From positions 2,480,001 through 2,544,000 of the forward strand of contig NC_088300.1 in the NCBI RefSeq assembly GCF_032854445.1: a DNA stretch of 64,000 bases. The letters are read 5' to 3'. This document shows, piece after piece, positions 13,201-25,449 of this stretch. How positions within the stretch are numbered: the first letter of the stretch is position 1; each line of letters starts with the position of its first letter. The notes below the pieces were generated by a model. That model ran no database searches, had not been told where the DNA came from, and was given only the letters and a program-made list of their open reading frames with translations. This DNA comes from Liolophura sinensis. Taxonomy: Eukaryota; Mollusca; Polyplacophora; Chitonida; Chitonidae. The position numbers and the translations under genes were made by a program.

Positions 13201-14202
13201 TCTTATGCATGGAAATTTTCTGTCTACCACTGTTTATCCAGTCATTTCCTAGTGTTTTTATCGTATAAATGTTATTTTGTGGTATTTTCTTGCATTGTTC
13301 TCAGACTTGTGTACTGCCTGATGTTTCATTTTCTTCACCTGCTAATTGAGGTCTGGGTTTTCAATATTTTCTTGTTAGCTATTGATTTGTCTATATTCAG
13401 ACTGCAGTGTTTTGTGATATGATCAGTTTAAGGCAAAATGCAAGTGTTTATTGGAACAGTGTACTTAGTTGGTATGTGTGTACATATGCATATACATGGT
13501 TATCCAGTGTGTAAAGCTATACTTTATTGTATGAAAAGCCAGACTGTGTTGTGATACAGGTACTTTATTTGGTTGACACATACATGTATACATGTATATA
13601 AATGTAATATGAAATGTGGTTTTAAGAAAATTTTGGGGGATACCTGTGTCATCATTTATTGAACACATTTATTCACGAAAGTGGGATGAGATCTCAGTCT
13701 TGCCAGAGAAATACTGTAGCATTGGTACCCTGATGTATTGGTATCCCAGATGTGTTGGTATCCCTGATATATTGGTATCCCGGATGTTTTGGTATCCCTG
13801 ATATATTGGTACCCGGATGTGTTGGTATCCCTGATATATTGGTATCCCGGATGTGTTGGTATCCCTGATGTATTGGTATCCCAGATGTATTGGTATCCCA
13901 GATGTATTGGTATCTCTGATGTATTGGCATTCCTGAAGTCATTATCGTACATTGGAAAATCTAGTTTTCTAGTTTTTGCTTATATATTACTTGGGATTTG
14001 TGATATTCATGAAGGAAGTCAGACTGAGAAGTTTCATTTATTATATTCATCCCAAAAATTAAGTGTTTTGATTGTAAAATAAACGCTCATAACCTTTAAC
14101 ATGTATCAAAATATCCTGAAGTGCTTTCTTCACTTTGTCAGAATTGTGAATTTGTATGTTTTGTTTGCATTCTTAATTCATATATATATATATATATATA
14201 AA

Positions 14203-14260
<58 letters not shown>

Positions 14261-17200
14261 TGTACAATGTATGTGCTTAAGGTTTCCTGATGGTGACCCA
14301 TGTCTTTTTTTTTACTGTAATTTCAGCCTTATGAGGATGGGGAGCTGCTGAAGCCACCCACACCTGTGCCAAGGCAGACAACTCTGCCCTCAGACCATGC
14401 TGACAACACTGCCATCATTGAGGAGGACAGTCACCTTCAGCACCCTGTCTCTAAGCACCTGTCAGAAGTACAGAGACATAGCGTGAATAGCACGGTCTCT
14501 AGTTCCGGATATGTGGTGAGTTCATCATTGTGTAGTTATTGCTGTAACATCAGTTCTTTAGCATTGTATTAACTCCAGAATAACCACCGTCTCCTTCTTT
14601 CGTCACAGATCCATTCCTGGAGAAATATTTATCTGATTTATCTGTTGGTGCTGATCAGCAACTGTCTGGGAAATGATGCTTGTAATGATACCCTGCTGAA
14701 CTTACATTACTGTCACTCACTTGACTGAGCACACAGATATGCCGTGAAGATGTTTGGTGAACAATGTGTTGCTTTTCTCAGCCTTCGATACCATCAGACA
14801 GATGGTCAAGTTCATACGGAGAAACGGTCTTCGAGCGCACTTTTCCGCCTGATCATCTTCCTTCTCACTCACCTTCTCTGATGACAGCGCTCCCTGGCCG
14901 GGGACATGAGAACTACGCCTACCAGCCTGACAATCATCAGCAGATATCATCTGGGAGCAGCCAGGAACAGAGGTAGGCCTGCGTTGTGCCGTGTACCGGA
15001 GAGAAATCATTCAAGATTGAATTATAACCTGACAAAACTTTTATATTGTTCCCGTGTTGTATTACTCTGTTGAAGCGGTATCTTCAATTTTATTCATTAT
15101 ATTTTCTTTTTAGCTGTGTATGCATTTGTTGGGTTTTTTTTGCACCAAGAGACTATTTGTAAAATTACACCTTACATGTACATTGGTGCAGCAGTTTTGC
15201 GTAAAAAGTGAAACTATGTTAAATGTCATTGATGCATCCGCTCATTGATTCATTTGGTGCTATTTGCTCAAGGGACTTAACTCTGCCTTGATTTTTGTTA
15301 TGTAGACAGACAGGAGGGAGCAGTGACTTGAGAGCTGCCTGGAATCGTCTGTATGGCCAAGAAGGAAAAACTGTGTTAAAACCTCCTGTTCCTCTGTACA
15401 GACCACAGCAGAATGTATGTTTTATTTGCTATTAAACATTTCCTCTAATTTTTGAATTCTATTTTCTTTTATTTTCATGGAAGCATGTTCAGACATGTTA
15501 ATTTTATGAACAAAAATAAGCCTTGTCCTAGTACAAACTTGATCTCTCTACAGTTGACCAGAATGAGTGTTATGTTAATTTTATGAGTAAAAATAAGCCT
15601 TTACTGGATTCCTAAAATGCATAAATCCCCATACAAGGCTCAATTTATTGAGGGTTCAAGAAATTGTACCACTAAACTCTTGTCAGTCTTAATCACGAGA
15701 GCGTTACAGGAAGTAAAGCCATTTTTGAATAAGGATTGTTGACCAGTATGAGTGGCATGTTAATTTTATGAGTAGAAATAAGCCTTGTCCCAGTACAAAC
15801 TTGATCTCTCTTGAACAGTTGACCAGTGTGAATGGTATGTTAATTTTGTTATTCTGATATAATTATAAACTGAATTTCAAATTCAGATAACCAATGCTGT
15901 TAAGAAGGGACCTCCACCTCCCCCACCAATCAGAAATGAGTCTGTTCAGAGGGAGGAAGAGCCAAGAGTCTCTAAAGCAATAACACAGCCCAGAAATAGC
16001 ACACTTCTTCCACCCACTCACTCCTCAGTGAGTGTTTCTCCAGCAGTCAGATTGGAGGAGAGAAAACTCGCCAACGTCCCAATACATGTTTCAAGACCGG
16101 ACAACTTTTTGTATCCTGATGCAGCTGGTTATCCTCATGATGCCCATGGAAATGTAGGTACAGGTAGGAACAGCAACAAGACGGAGAACTCTGAAAACAC
16201 TTCTCGTACTGTCATTGGTGTCAGTCAAGGCAGGCCAGTCACGACAGTCAATCATGTGACATCTACATTCCCACCTGGTACTCCAGGGGTCATTGAAAGG
16301 TCAGGGTCATATGAAGAGTTGGGAATAGTTTCTGAGAAGAAGAAGAATCCATCCACCAAACCATCTCGAGATCCAGGGTTTGTATCACGGCTTTCTTCAC
16401 AAGTGAGGCACGCCAACGAGTTTCCGTCCAGTTATATACCTTCCAGTTCTGACTATGCTGACATTGACGGCCTGGAAGATACTCCTCTGGCAGCCCATGA
16501 CAGTATATTTGACCGCAATAGTGAGGAGTCGTCGGGATCTGTAACTCCGCCTCTTCCACCACTCTCACCATCCAATTCCCCGCCCACCAGTGTGCCGTCC
16601 TCCCCCAACCCTGAACCAAAGTTCCCACGGTCCCTCAGTGCTGACATGCTGTCTACCCCCAAAGCTCCAGACCTTCTGGCCTCCACCAAACAAGCACCTG
16701 CCTCAGCAAAGAATCGCAAAATGACCTCTTCAGAACTCAACTGGAGAAAGTACTCCCCGAGAGAAAATTCCTCCAAGCATCGAAACCAGAAGAGATCTAA
16801 AAATCAGTATGGTAAGCACTGGTGGGTTTTACATGTGTTGTCAGTGTTTCCTGATCATCATTATCTGAATTGCTTGCTAAAATGAAGCTTCACCATCATC
16901 AGCCCACCTGTAGTTGTTATAATGTAGTGTATTAACCACAGACATTTGAAAGTGGTCTTTGTAATGCTACCCTACCGCCAATGTTAGCTCATTTTCTTGT
17001 CATTGGGCAACAATATGTATTGCTCTACATATGTGTTTATAGATTTTTTTTCTTGAAAGTATTAATTATGATCGATTCAATTTTAAAACATCATGTATAC
17101 GTTTGATTTTTGTACGTTTGATTTCTGGCAATTTCCGACTTCACAGCAGCATAATTTTAGACAGGATAAATTAGTACCATGTAAATGTATGATGAATTAT

Positions 17201-20200
17201 CTACATGATTTTTGTTACAGTGTCAGCACTTACAATTTCATGTCTTCTGCATACCTGGATGTATAGTAATTAAATGAGGAGTTTGTGGATCATTTTGAAG
17301 CATTCATATTATAGGTACAGTAACAGAGAAGTAATGATCTTTGTCGTTTTCAGGTATCTCTTTAAATGGGGTCAAAGACTCTGATGAAGAAAGTTTTCCT
17401 TTTGATATTCACAACACAACTTTGACCGTTGAACAGTCCCCTAGAACATCCCAAGATACGGCTAGGGCATCATCCAATCAAATCCGAGACATGCAGCGTA
17501 AGTTGGATGGCCTTGAGGCGTTGTACAGCGAGGTTCTGAAACGTGTGGAACCTTCACGGGGCCTTGGGGTCAGAGAGAGACGCCACAGTATTGGCAGCTC
17601 GGACACAAGCTCCTTCAGGAGAGTAGGACCATTCCGACACTCATCCAGCCACAAACCCCGCATTAAGGATCTCAAGTAGGTTTTCTGTGTTAGACACCAA
17701 CCAAGTGTCATTGAAAGATAAAGGCTTTGTCTTATTAGTTGAAGGTATAAAGAATTGGAAGTCAGTTATGAAAACATTTTTGAAATATTACAGCTATCTG
17801 TTTTGACCAATCTCAAACTCAAACTCACCTGCATTTTCATCTGTAGTTTACTACTGCCCTACAACTGGTGCCCTACTGTCTACCTTCTTAAGGTGTTAAA
17901 ATCCCAATAAAGAAATAAAGCACCACTCTGTACTAAAACAAACATATGTTAATTGAATGTTTGTGGCTGTTAGAATACATATCTAGTCAGTGGTAAAGAA
18001 ATGAGCAGATATAAGAAGAATCCTTTTTTCAAAGCCATCCAGTTGCATGTATGATCACTGTCTGTATACGTCACAGGACCATCAACAAGCGTTTCCAGAA
18101 GCTTGAATCTCATGTCGTCACGCTGGCCAGAAGTGTCGCCCATCTGTCCTCTGAGATGAAATCCCAGAATGCCTTGTTAGTGGAGATGGACAGGTTACGC
18201 CAGGAGGTGAAGGATCTCCGTGAAGTGGCGCTGTCCAATCACAAGAAAGGCCAAGGTCATGTCCCTGACTTTGATAGGTTCCGGGGATGGGTTCCGGCCC
18301 TAACTAACCCCAAACGTGTCAACAAATTGACAAAGTGAGTAGTGTTTATAGTATCGGGGAGTTTTAAGCGAACTCGTGCCTAAAGCGTTTTCAGGTGGAG
18401 ACTGTCTAGATTAAAGATTCTGTCTTCTTAAAGTATGATGAGTATGTAGTCTACATGTTTTATGATGAGTATGTAGTCTACATGTTTTATGATGAGTATG
18501 TAGTCTACATGTTTTATGATGAGTATGTAGTCTACATGTTTTATTATGAGTATGTAGTCTACATGTTTTATGATGAGTATGTAGTCTACATGTTTTATGA
18601 TGAGTATGTAGTCTACATGTTTTATGATGAGTATGTAGTCTACATGTTTTATGATGAGTATGTAGTCTACATGTTTTATGATGAGTATGTAGTCTACATG
18701 TTTTATGATGAGTATGTAGTCTACATGTGTATGATGAGTATGTAGTCTACATGTTTTATGATGAGTATGTAGTCTACATGTTTTATGATGAGTATGTAGT
18801 CTACATGTTTTATGATGAGTATGTAGTCTACATGTTTTATGATGAGTATGTAGTCTACATGTTTTAGGCGGATTTAGGATAATATCCACTGAATTATAAT
18901 TTTCTCCAGTTTCCTGCATGTTTGACTGATAGGACTAATGGGTTCTGCTGAAAGTTCATTAGCCCTTGACCAGTGAGATTGTTCAAACACAGCTGATGTT
19001 AGGTAACTGACCAGGTAACTGTTTCCCCACGACTATGGGCATGACTTCTGCTCAACCAAGCCCATTGGTTCAGTTAGTAGAGTCCGCTTCAGGAGCAGAA
19101 GAACCAGGGTCATTCCTGGGTCGGGCCACATCTAAGACCTTAAAAGAGGAAGTTGTAGCTTCTTCACTTGACGTCTTCATTAAGGGGATAGGGCAACGAC
19201 TGGTTGACTCTTGTCAGTATAATGGCTCGGGTGGGGCGCCTTACTTGCCTTCGGTTAAGCCGTCTCAGTGAAGCCGCACTAGATATAAGAGTGATGGAAA
19301 TCTGTCCTGCAACAAGGAGGCACATCACATGTTCTTGCACTTTAATGACCCCTTCGTCATCATATGACTGAAACATTGTTAAGTACATTTATGACGTTAA
19401 ATCCTAAGCACTCACTCACTCACTCACTCTTCCCTTACTATGGCCAGGTAACTGTTTCCCCACGACTATTGGCTTGACTTCTTCCCCCCTTCAAGTTGCG
19501 TGTGTAAAATATCTTTGCCTGTAGGGTAAAGCAGCTGTCAGATATATATATAAGTATCTTGTATATCACTAAAGATTAGCTGCATATATAATGAATGTTC
19601 TCAGACACAACTGAGTCCAGCTATTAAAACTGGCTGGCTTGGCAGAGGACAGTCTCAGCATAAGGGAAAAGCGGTGAATTAAGCATGGAAAATCAGGCAA
19701 ATCTCTAGACCTGAAGGTTTTCATTGAAGTGCTTTGATAGAAAAATGATTGATATTTTTTGGGGGATGGGAGTTTTATACCATAGAAATGTTAGGAAGTG
19801 TTATCCTATTTGCTGTGAAATGATGATTATCATAAACGATTTTAAGACTTCTCTATGTAGTTTATCTGTTCTGGACCAGATCATAAGACAAAATATGAAA
19901 ATATAAAATTGCTTGGTACTTTCCACATTTGGAAATTATAAGCATTAGTGGTATATAAAGATGAGAGAAAAGACATAGACAGGAGACAGATTTCCAGTTT
20001 CATCTTGCAATGGGAATTCTGTAGAAATCTGAATTAAGAAAAAATTGTTATGTCACAGGTAAAAGCTGTTCTTTGAGACTGAGAAACAAATTTCATGTGC
20101 CATATTATACCAACATCTTACCTTTTCTTACGGTTAATTTGTCTTAATTTTACGGTACTCATTATGAGTGTTCTTTTCAGATTTTTTGGTCAGGAGCCTC

Positions 20201-21243
20201 CACTGTTAGAGATTTTCCTGCGGAGACTTGGTTATGAGGTAGGTGAAATTTGATTTGTGAATATGAATGACGGTATGGTAACGATGTACATTGTATGCTA
20301 CAACGGTCATTTCAGGTACTGCAGATACATGTACATGGATATTTTGCATGTAAGTACTTAAGTATCTAGGTACATGTTATGATGTGGGTGTGTCAGCACC
20401 CAGGTATTCGCGTGTGTCAGTTATCAGCTATGACCATGATCATGTGTAAATTGTTTACACCCACACAAGTACTTATGCATCAGTAGGTCTATGGTTGTGT
20501 TAAGATGTTCAGTGTGTCATATTCTAGCCTGTACAGGGGAATGACAGGAAATGTCCACTACAGTCACATACACATGTATAAGAGAGTCACATGTGAGAGA
20601 TTAACCAGTGTAATTCAGCAGTTCACATTAGGTTTAAAGTAGATGACTGGGGCCTGACATCACTGACTTATTTACAGTTTACGATTTTTACGATTACATT
20701 TTGCAGTTTTTGTTGTGAACTTAAGAACACATTGCAATTACATGTACATGCAGTACCTGTAATAAAATGAATAAAAATACAATAATGTGTTTACTTACTG
20801 GATTACTTACTGTAGCCTATAAGCTTCTCAATGTTGTTGCCCTGTTGTGTCTTGTCCAGTATGACCTTTCCTCCTAATGTACACTTACACAATAAACTAA
20901 GATGTTGGACAGTGTTTTATGAGCCCATAAGATAACACATGTACAAATGTGAAGCTTCAAAGTGTTTTCTAGTCTTCTAGGTTTGCAAATTCTGTGAAGG
21001 TAAAAGGATAAGAGTTATATAAAAACTCTTGAAGATCTTTAGTTGCATGTAGGTCTCATTTCATCTAATTTTCAGAAATTTACACAAAACTTCAAGGTGG
21101 AACATATTGGTATGATTGAGCTTCCATACATGACAGAGGAGAGGTTAAAAACAATAGGGATTCCCATGGGACCTAGGCTAAGGATCCTACAGGAGGCTCA
21201 GCTCTGCTTCAGACAGGAGAACTTTGACATTTACATCGTCTGA
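10271..21243 (+). CDS. SAM-domain scaffold-like protein, 13 C-terminal exons (5' end not found)
   Basis: Exons, all with AG/GT sites and continuous phase: 10271-10469, 10917-11026, 11555-11767, 12362-12469, 12785-12877, 14327-14515, 14782-14972, 15306-15414, 15887-16811, 17354-17675, 18077-18334, 20181-20238, 21076-21243 (TGA). Together they encode 980 residues, and the first exon starts at an acceptor, so the N-terminus lies upstream. Residues about 1-710 are Ser/Pro/His-rich and look disordered, with a PPPPPP run near 412 and a second proline-rich block near 630. A coiled coil follows: MQRKLDGLEALYSEVLKRV, then QKLESHVVTLARS and EMDRLRQEVKDLRE (about 750-880). The end is a SAM domain (about 906-970; LLEIFLRRLGYE, MTEERLKTIGIPMGPRLRIL). 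The last residues, DIYIV, could be a class II PDZ ligand. This architecture suggests a cytoskeletal, junctional or signalling adaptor, but I do not recognise the orthologue. A SINE and a 27-bp array lie in the intron before 20181. Confidence 0.88.
10580..10606. repeat. Poly(G) tract
   Basis: About 20 or more consecutive G residues in the intron after the exon ending at 10469. Homopolymer length here is a likely sequencing uncertainty. Confidence 0.85.
12038..12150 (+). mobile_element. Internally deleted SINE, family A, with 14-bp target duplication
   Basis: An 85-bp element (12052-12136) joins the tRNA-like head (GGGGCCTCCATGACTCAGTT, then GCTAGCGCAGCG) directly to the tail (GTGTGAAATATTCCTGAGCA, then ACACCAATCAAATAAA), missing the roughly 180-bp middle. 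Both sides carry the same 14-bp duplication TACTAAATCATCTT at 12038-12051 and 12137-12150. The intact duplication shows either that the deleted form itself was inserted or that the deletion came later without touching the ends. It sits in an intron of the SAM-domain gene. Confidence 0.9.
13715..13935. repeat. Minisatellite, 18-bp unit
   Basis: About 12 copies of an 18-bp unit TGATGTATTGGTATCCC with variants (GATATATTGG, GGATGTGTTGG). The unit is a multiple of three, so frames stay open on both strands. It is intronic in the SAM-domain gene and non-coding. Confidence 0.9.
14178..14258. repeat. AT dinucleotide microsatellite
   Basis: Two (AT)n blocks separated by a short A run, about 70 bp upstream of the acceptor of the exon at 14327. 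The perfect self-complementarity makes cruciform formation and length slippage likely. Confidence 0.95.
15486..15850 (+). repeat. Dispersed short intronic repeats
   Basis: Four partial copies of a segment containing TGTTAATTTTATGAGTA, AAATAAGCCTTG and CAGTACAAACTTGATCTCTC occur near 15500, 15570, 15760 and 15835. They are not in strict tandem. They occupy the intron between exons 15306-15414 and 15887-16811. Confidence 0.75.
18430..18866. repeat. Minisatellite, 27-bp unit with a palindrome in each unit
   Basis: About 16 near-identical copies of TATGATGAGTATGTAGTC plus TACATGTTT. Each unit holds the odd palindrome ATGTAG-T-CTACAT. Frames are open on both strands (a nine-residue repeat YDEYVVYMF on +), but the array lies inside an intron, starting about 95 bp after a clear donor at 18335, so it is not coding. 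One shortened unit at about 18727 breaks the phase. Confidence 0.95.
19050..19430 (+). mobile_element. tRNA-derived SINE, family B, in intron
   Basis: It has a head with GGTTCAGTTAGTAGAGT and a B-box-like GGGTCGGGCCAC, a body with CTTAAAAGAGGAAGTTGTA, GTCAGTATAATGGCTCGGG and GCAACAAGGAGGCACAT, and ends GACGTTAAATCCTAAGCA plus (CACT)n. It is the same family as 57366-57713 and 60592-60914. A 39-bp direct repeat with two mismatches (19011-19049 and 19444-19482) brackets it. That is longer than a normal target duplication and begins about 15 bp beyond the SINE tail. Confidence 0.85.
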
Positions 21244-21925
21244 GGATCCTACAGGAGGTCTAGCTCTGCTTCAGACAGGAGAACTTTGACATTTACATCG
21301 TCTGAAGATCCTACAGGAGGTCTAGCTCTGCTTCAGACATGTTAACTTCGGCATTTACATTGTCTGAGGACCCTACAGGAGGTCCAGCTCTGCTTCAGAC
21401 AGGAGAACTTTGACATTACATTGTCTGAGGATCCTACAGGAGGCTCAGCTCTACTTCAGACAGGAGAACTTTGACATTTACTTCGTCTGAGGATCCTACA
21501 GGAGGTCTAGCTCTGCTTCAGACAGGAGAACTTTGACATTTACATCGTCTGAAGATCCTACAGGAGGTCTAGCTCTGCTTCAGACATGTTAACTTCGGCA
21601 TTTACATTGTCTGAGGACCCTACAGGAGGTCCAGCTCTGCTTCAGACAGGAGAACTTTGACATTACATTGTCTGAAGATGGTACAGGAGGCACAGCACTG
21701 CTTCAGACAGGTGAATAACATTTGCATCATCTCAGGACCCTACAGGAGGTCCAGCTCTGCTTCAGACAGGAGAACTTTAACATTACATTGTCTGAAGATG
21801 GTACAGGAGGCACAACACTGCTTCAGACAGGTGAATAACATTTGCATCATCTCAGGACCCTACAGGAGGGCCCAGCACTGCTTCAGACAGGAGAACTTTG
21901 ACATTTATATTGTCTGAGGATGCCT
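21181..21925. repeat. Minisatellite, 62-bp unit, seeded by a terminal coding exon
   Basis: About 12 copies of AGGATCCTACAGGAGG..., ...CTCTGCTTCAGACAGGAGAA and CTTTGACATTTACATCGTCTG. The first unit (21181-21242) is the real end of the SAM-domain protein, coding RILQEAQLCFRQENFDIYIV with the stop just after. Later copies are non-coding because 62 is not a multiple of three and the stop ends translation. They show variants such as CATGTTAACTTCGGC that recur in a multi-unit order. The array decays between about 21925 and 22220. Confidence 0.93.
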
Positions 21926-22384
21926 AAAGGAGGTCCAGTTTTGCTTCATAAAGGGCACAGTTTGACACTTAGGATCCTAGTACTATGACAATTATTAGCT
22001 GAGGATCCAGGATTTGTGACATTATCATTGTCAGAGTATTCAGAAAATGTGAGTAACATGGTGTGAGGATCCTACAACTGTCACATTAACATTAAGATTC
22101 TGCAGGAAGCACAGCTCTACTCTATACAGGATGTCTTTGACATAAAACATTGTGCAGGATCCTACATTGACAGAACTCTGCCTTTTTGACATTGTCACAG
22201 GGATCTTACCTGAGGACCTTACATGATCTGACAAATTTAGAAATCAGTTGACAGCTGATGCGGTAATTCTGAGTCTTGAGTGCTAAACCATCTACACAAT
22301 GAACAGCTGCTGTGCATTCAAGACATTTGTACATGAGAAAACTGTATGTATTGTATAAACCTTCATGCTCCTCTGTATGACTGA

Positions 22385-23100
22385 TATGTGAGAGATATGT
22401 GGACATGTGATAACAAACGTGTATCCAGTGTGTATGACTGATATGAGAGATACGTGGACGTGTGATAACAAACTTGTATCCAGTGTGTATGACTGGTGTG
22501 TGAGAGATACGTGGACGTGTGATAACAAACGTGTATCCAGTGTGTATGACTGGTGTGTGAGAGATACATGGACATGTGATAACAAACGTGTATCCAGTGT
22601 GTATGACTGATATGAGAGATACGTGGACGTGTGATAACAAACGTGTATCCAGTGTGTATGACTGATATGTGAGAGATACGTGGACATGTGATAACAAACG
22701 TGTATCCAGTGTGTATGACTGGTGTGTGAGAGATACGTGGATGTGTGATAACAAACGTGTATCCAGTGTGTATGACTGAGATGTGAGAGAGACGTGGACA
22801 TGTGATAACAAACGTGTATCCAGTGTGTATGACTGATATGTGAGAGATACGTGGACGTGTGATAACAAACGTGTATCCAGTGTGTATGACTGGTGTGTGA
22901 GAGATACGTGGATGTGTGATAACAAACGTGTATCCAGTGTGTATGACTGATATGAGAGATACGTGGACGTGTGATAACAAACGTGTATCCAGTGTGTATG
23001 ACTGATATGTGAGAGATACGTGGACATGTGATAACAAACGTGTATCCAGTGTGTATGACTAATATGTGAGAGATACATGGACATGTGATTACAAACATGT
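22385..23100. repeat. Minisatellite, alternating 55/57-bp units
   Basis: About 12 to 13 copies containing GTGTGTATGACTGATATG, GAGAGATACGTGGACGTG and TGATAACAAACGTGTATCCA. Units with GATATGTGAGAG are 57 bp and those with GATATGAGAG are 55 bp. All three minus-strand frames are open through the array (292, 268 and 224 codons), a composition effect rather than evidence of a gene. Confidence 0.93.
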
Positions 23101-24280
23101 ATCCAGTTTATGCACCTTTATAAAATTCCTTTTGAATTACTACTTTTCTGTGTTGGGAAGCACAGTCAGGCACTCTGGCCAATGATAATTCACCAGTTCA
23201 TTCAGAAAGCTAATGACTGTTCAGGTTTAATCCAATTGGTTAATGATAAATAATGGTACAGTAAGATTACATTAGAAGCTGCCCCATGTGCTGAGCGCAA
23301 GTAATAAGCATCTTTGGCACAAATTAGTTTTAGAACTCCATTCATAAATTTTTCTTCTCACCGGTAATTATGAACATAATTCAAAACCATGCACTTTATT
23401 TAAAGCAAAGGAATTGTTTGTGGTGTGTGTCTTTAAATTTTTTTCCAGAAGTATTTAGCAGTATTTTTTTATATTTACATGATCAGTGGGTGTGAGAAGT
23501 GATTTTTTTTAAAGTATTTAGAAAATTTGCATAATGCACTTTAGGACTGTCAAAACATTCCAAACTCTTAGTTTTGTACAAGGTGGGGTTTTACAGATAT
23601 CCATTTTCTACTATTTGTACATATTTATCATCAGGTTTATGTTTTATCTTACCTATCATCAAATATTGACATATATACTATATTCTTATAAGTTATACAT
23701 GTATATTGATGTTTGAAATAACTACTCACTGAAAACATTGTATATGCTTAATTTGTGCTACACACCACCTTTGACAGCCTCTGTATTGTTGAAGCTGAAG
23801 AAAGAAATAAAGATATATAATCAGTCAAAGTATGATTCTCTTTTGACATTAGAATTTTCTAAATTTGCTGTGGCTGGTTCAGATGGTTACAGCAAAAGAT
23901 ACCTTGACAATTGTGTGCTTGCATACAGCTTGCTACTCTTGGCCTGCAGTTTTTAGTCAGGAGGTTTACCAGGAGAAGAGCATTTGTTTACCCCACACAC
24001 TGCTGCTTCTCCACCTTTCTGGGAAAAATTCTTCAGTGCAGCATTAATCACCATGCAAATGAAGAAATGCATTTCTGAGATACTGACATCATGTTGGCAG
24101 CTCAATTATTAAAGTAAATTGCAAGCTGAAAAATGTGTGAATGAAAACAGGATTATGGTAATCAGCTTTTAAGAGAAATTATTGGTAACTATTCAGTCTA
24201 AGAAATGGATGAACTTCTGATTTTTATACTCCGAAAATGAGAGGTTAGAATGCCTCTTAACTTCAGGAGATCATTCACCC
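23101..24280. other. Non-coding spacer between arrays
   Basis: AT-rich, with no exon, RNA or mobile element recognised. It may hold the 3' UTR of the SAM-domain gene, but I could not pick a polyadenylation site with confidence. Confidence 0.45.
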
Positions 24281-24299
24281 GTTGGAGATCTGGTTCTTG

Positions 24300-25085
24300 A
24301 CACTAGGGGATGATACTTTACATCTGGGGGTGATTTTGTCATCAGGGGAGGGGTGGTTTTTCATATCAGAGGATTCTTTTCATATCAAGGGAGTTACAGA
24401 CGATTCTTCATATCAGGGGGAGGCTTTTCATATCAAGGGTGTTGCAGACGATTCTTCGTATCAGGGGAAGGTTTTGCATATCGAGGGAGTTGCAGACGCT
24501 TCTTCATATCAGGGGAAAGGTTTTCATATCAAAGGAGTTGCAGGCGCTTCTTCATATCAGGGGAAGATTTTTCATATCAGGGGAGTTGCAGACGATTCTT
24601 CATATCAGGGGAAGCTTTTCATATCAAGGGAGTTGCAAACTCTTCTTCCTATCAGGGGAAGCTTTTCCATATTGGGGGAGTTTGCAGATGATTCTTCAGA
24701 TCAGGAGTTGATTCTGCAGGGGAGCTGCAGACGCTTCTTCATATCAGGAAGATCTTTCATATCAGGGGAGTTGCAGACGATTCTTCATATCAGGGGAAAC
24801 TTTTCATATCAAGGGAGTTGCAAACTCTTCATTCCTATCAGGGGAAGCTTTTCCATATTGGGGGAGTTGCAGATGATTCTTCAGATCAGGAGTTGATTCT
24901 GCAGGGGAGCTGCAGACGCTTCTTCATATCAGGGAAGATCTTTCATATCAGGGGAGTTGCAGACGATACTTCATATCAGGGGAAACTTTTCATATCAAGG
25001 GAGTTGCAAACTCTTCTTTCTATCAGGGGAAGCTTTTCCATATTGGAAGTTGCAGATGATTCTTCAGATCAGGGGGTTGATTCTG
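24300..25085. repeat. Minisatellite, 48-bp unit with a 185-bp higher-order repeat
   Basis: Basic unit about 48 bp: GGGAGTTGCAGACGATTC, TTCATATCAGGGGAAG and CTTTTCATATCA. From about 24660 a larger block (GCTTTTCCATATTGGGGGAG to GATTCTGCAGGGGAGCTGC and onward) recurs at offsets of 186 and 185 bp (24661, 24847, 25032). Open frames of up to 204 codons follow from the 48-bp period. No start or splice context supports coding. Confidence 0.9.
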
Positions 25086-25449
25086 CACAATGTATGGTTG
25101 TTCAACCAGAAATTGGTTCTTGACATAAGAAAATGCTCTTGTAAAGAAAGGCTTTTCATACCTCTTCATTTTGTGAATGCTTCATTGACATTAAAGAATA
25201 AATGACGGTTACATACGTCTGTAAACAAACAGAAGAGCCCCACTCTTCCACTTTGATTATAAGTGTTTTGTATCTTGAAAAGCAGTTGCCTATTTATCTC
25301 CTGGATAAACTTTCATCTTTCATCCTAAGTTTGTTTCACTGGTTTCTGAATCCTTCATCACATGTTGGTTAATGGCTTTATTCTGGTCTCTGAATCCTTG
25401 CCCTGAAGTAGATCAGCCTTGTTCTGATCCTGGAAACGTTTTGTATGGA

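Noticed and set aside
16290..16776. Minus-strand frames of 107-112 codons
   Set aside because: Antisense shadows of the large exon 15887-16811, which has strong plus-strand support.
18428..18919. 163-codon minus-strand His/Thr- and Ile-rich frame
   Set aside because: 27-bp array inside an intron of a gene on the other strand.
22206..23098. Three minus-strand frames of 224-292 codons
   Set aside because: All overlap the 55/57-bp array; three simultaneous frames of equal length indicate composition, not coding.
24282..25205. 204-codon and shorter plus-strand frames
   Set aside because: 48-bp array effect; no homology, start or splice support.
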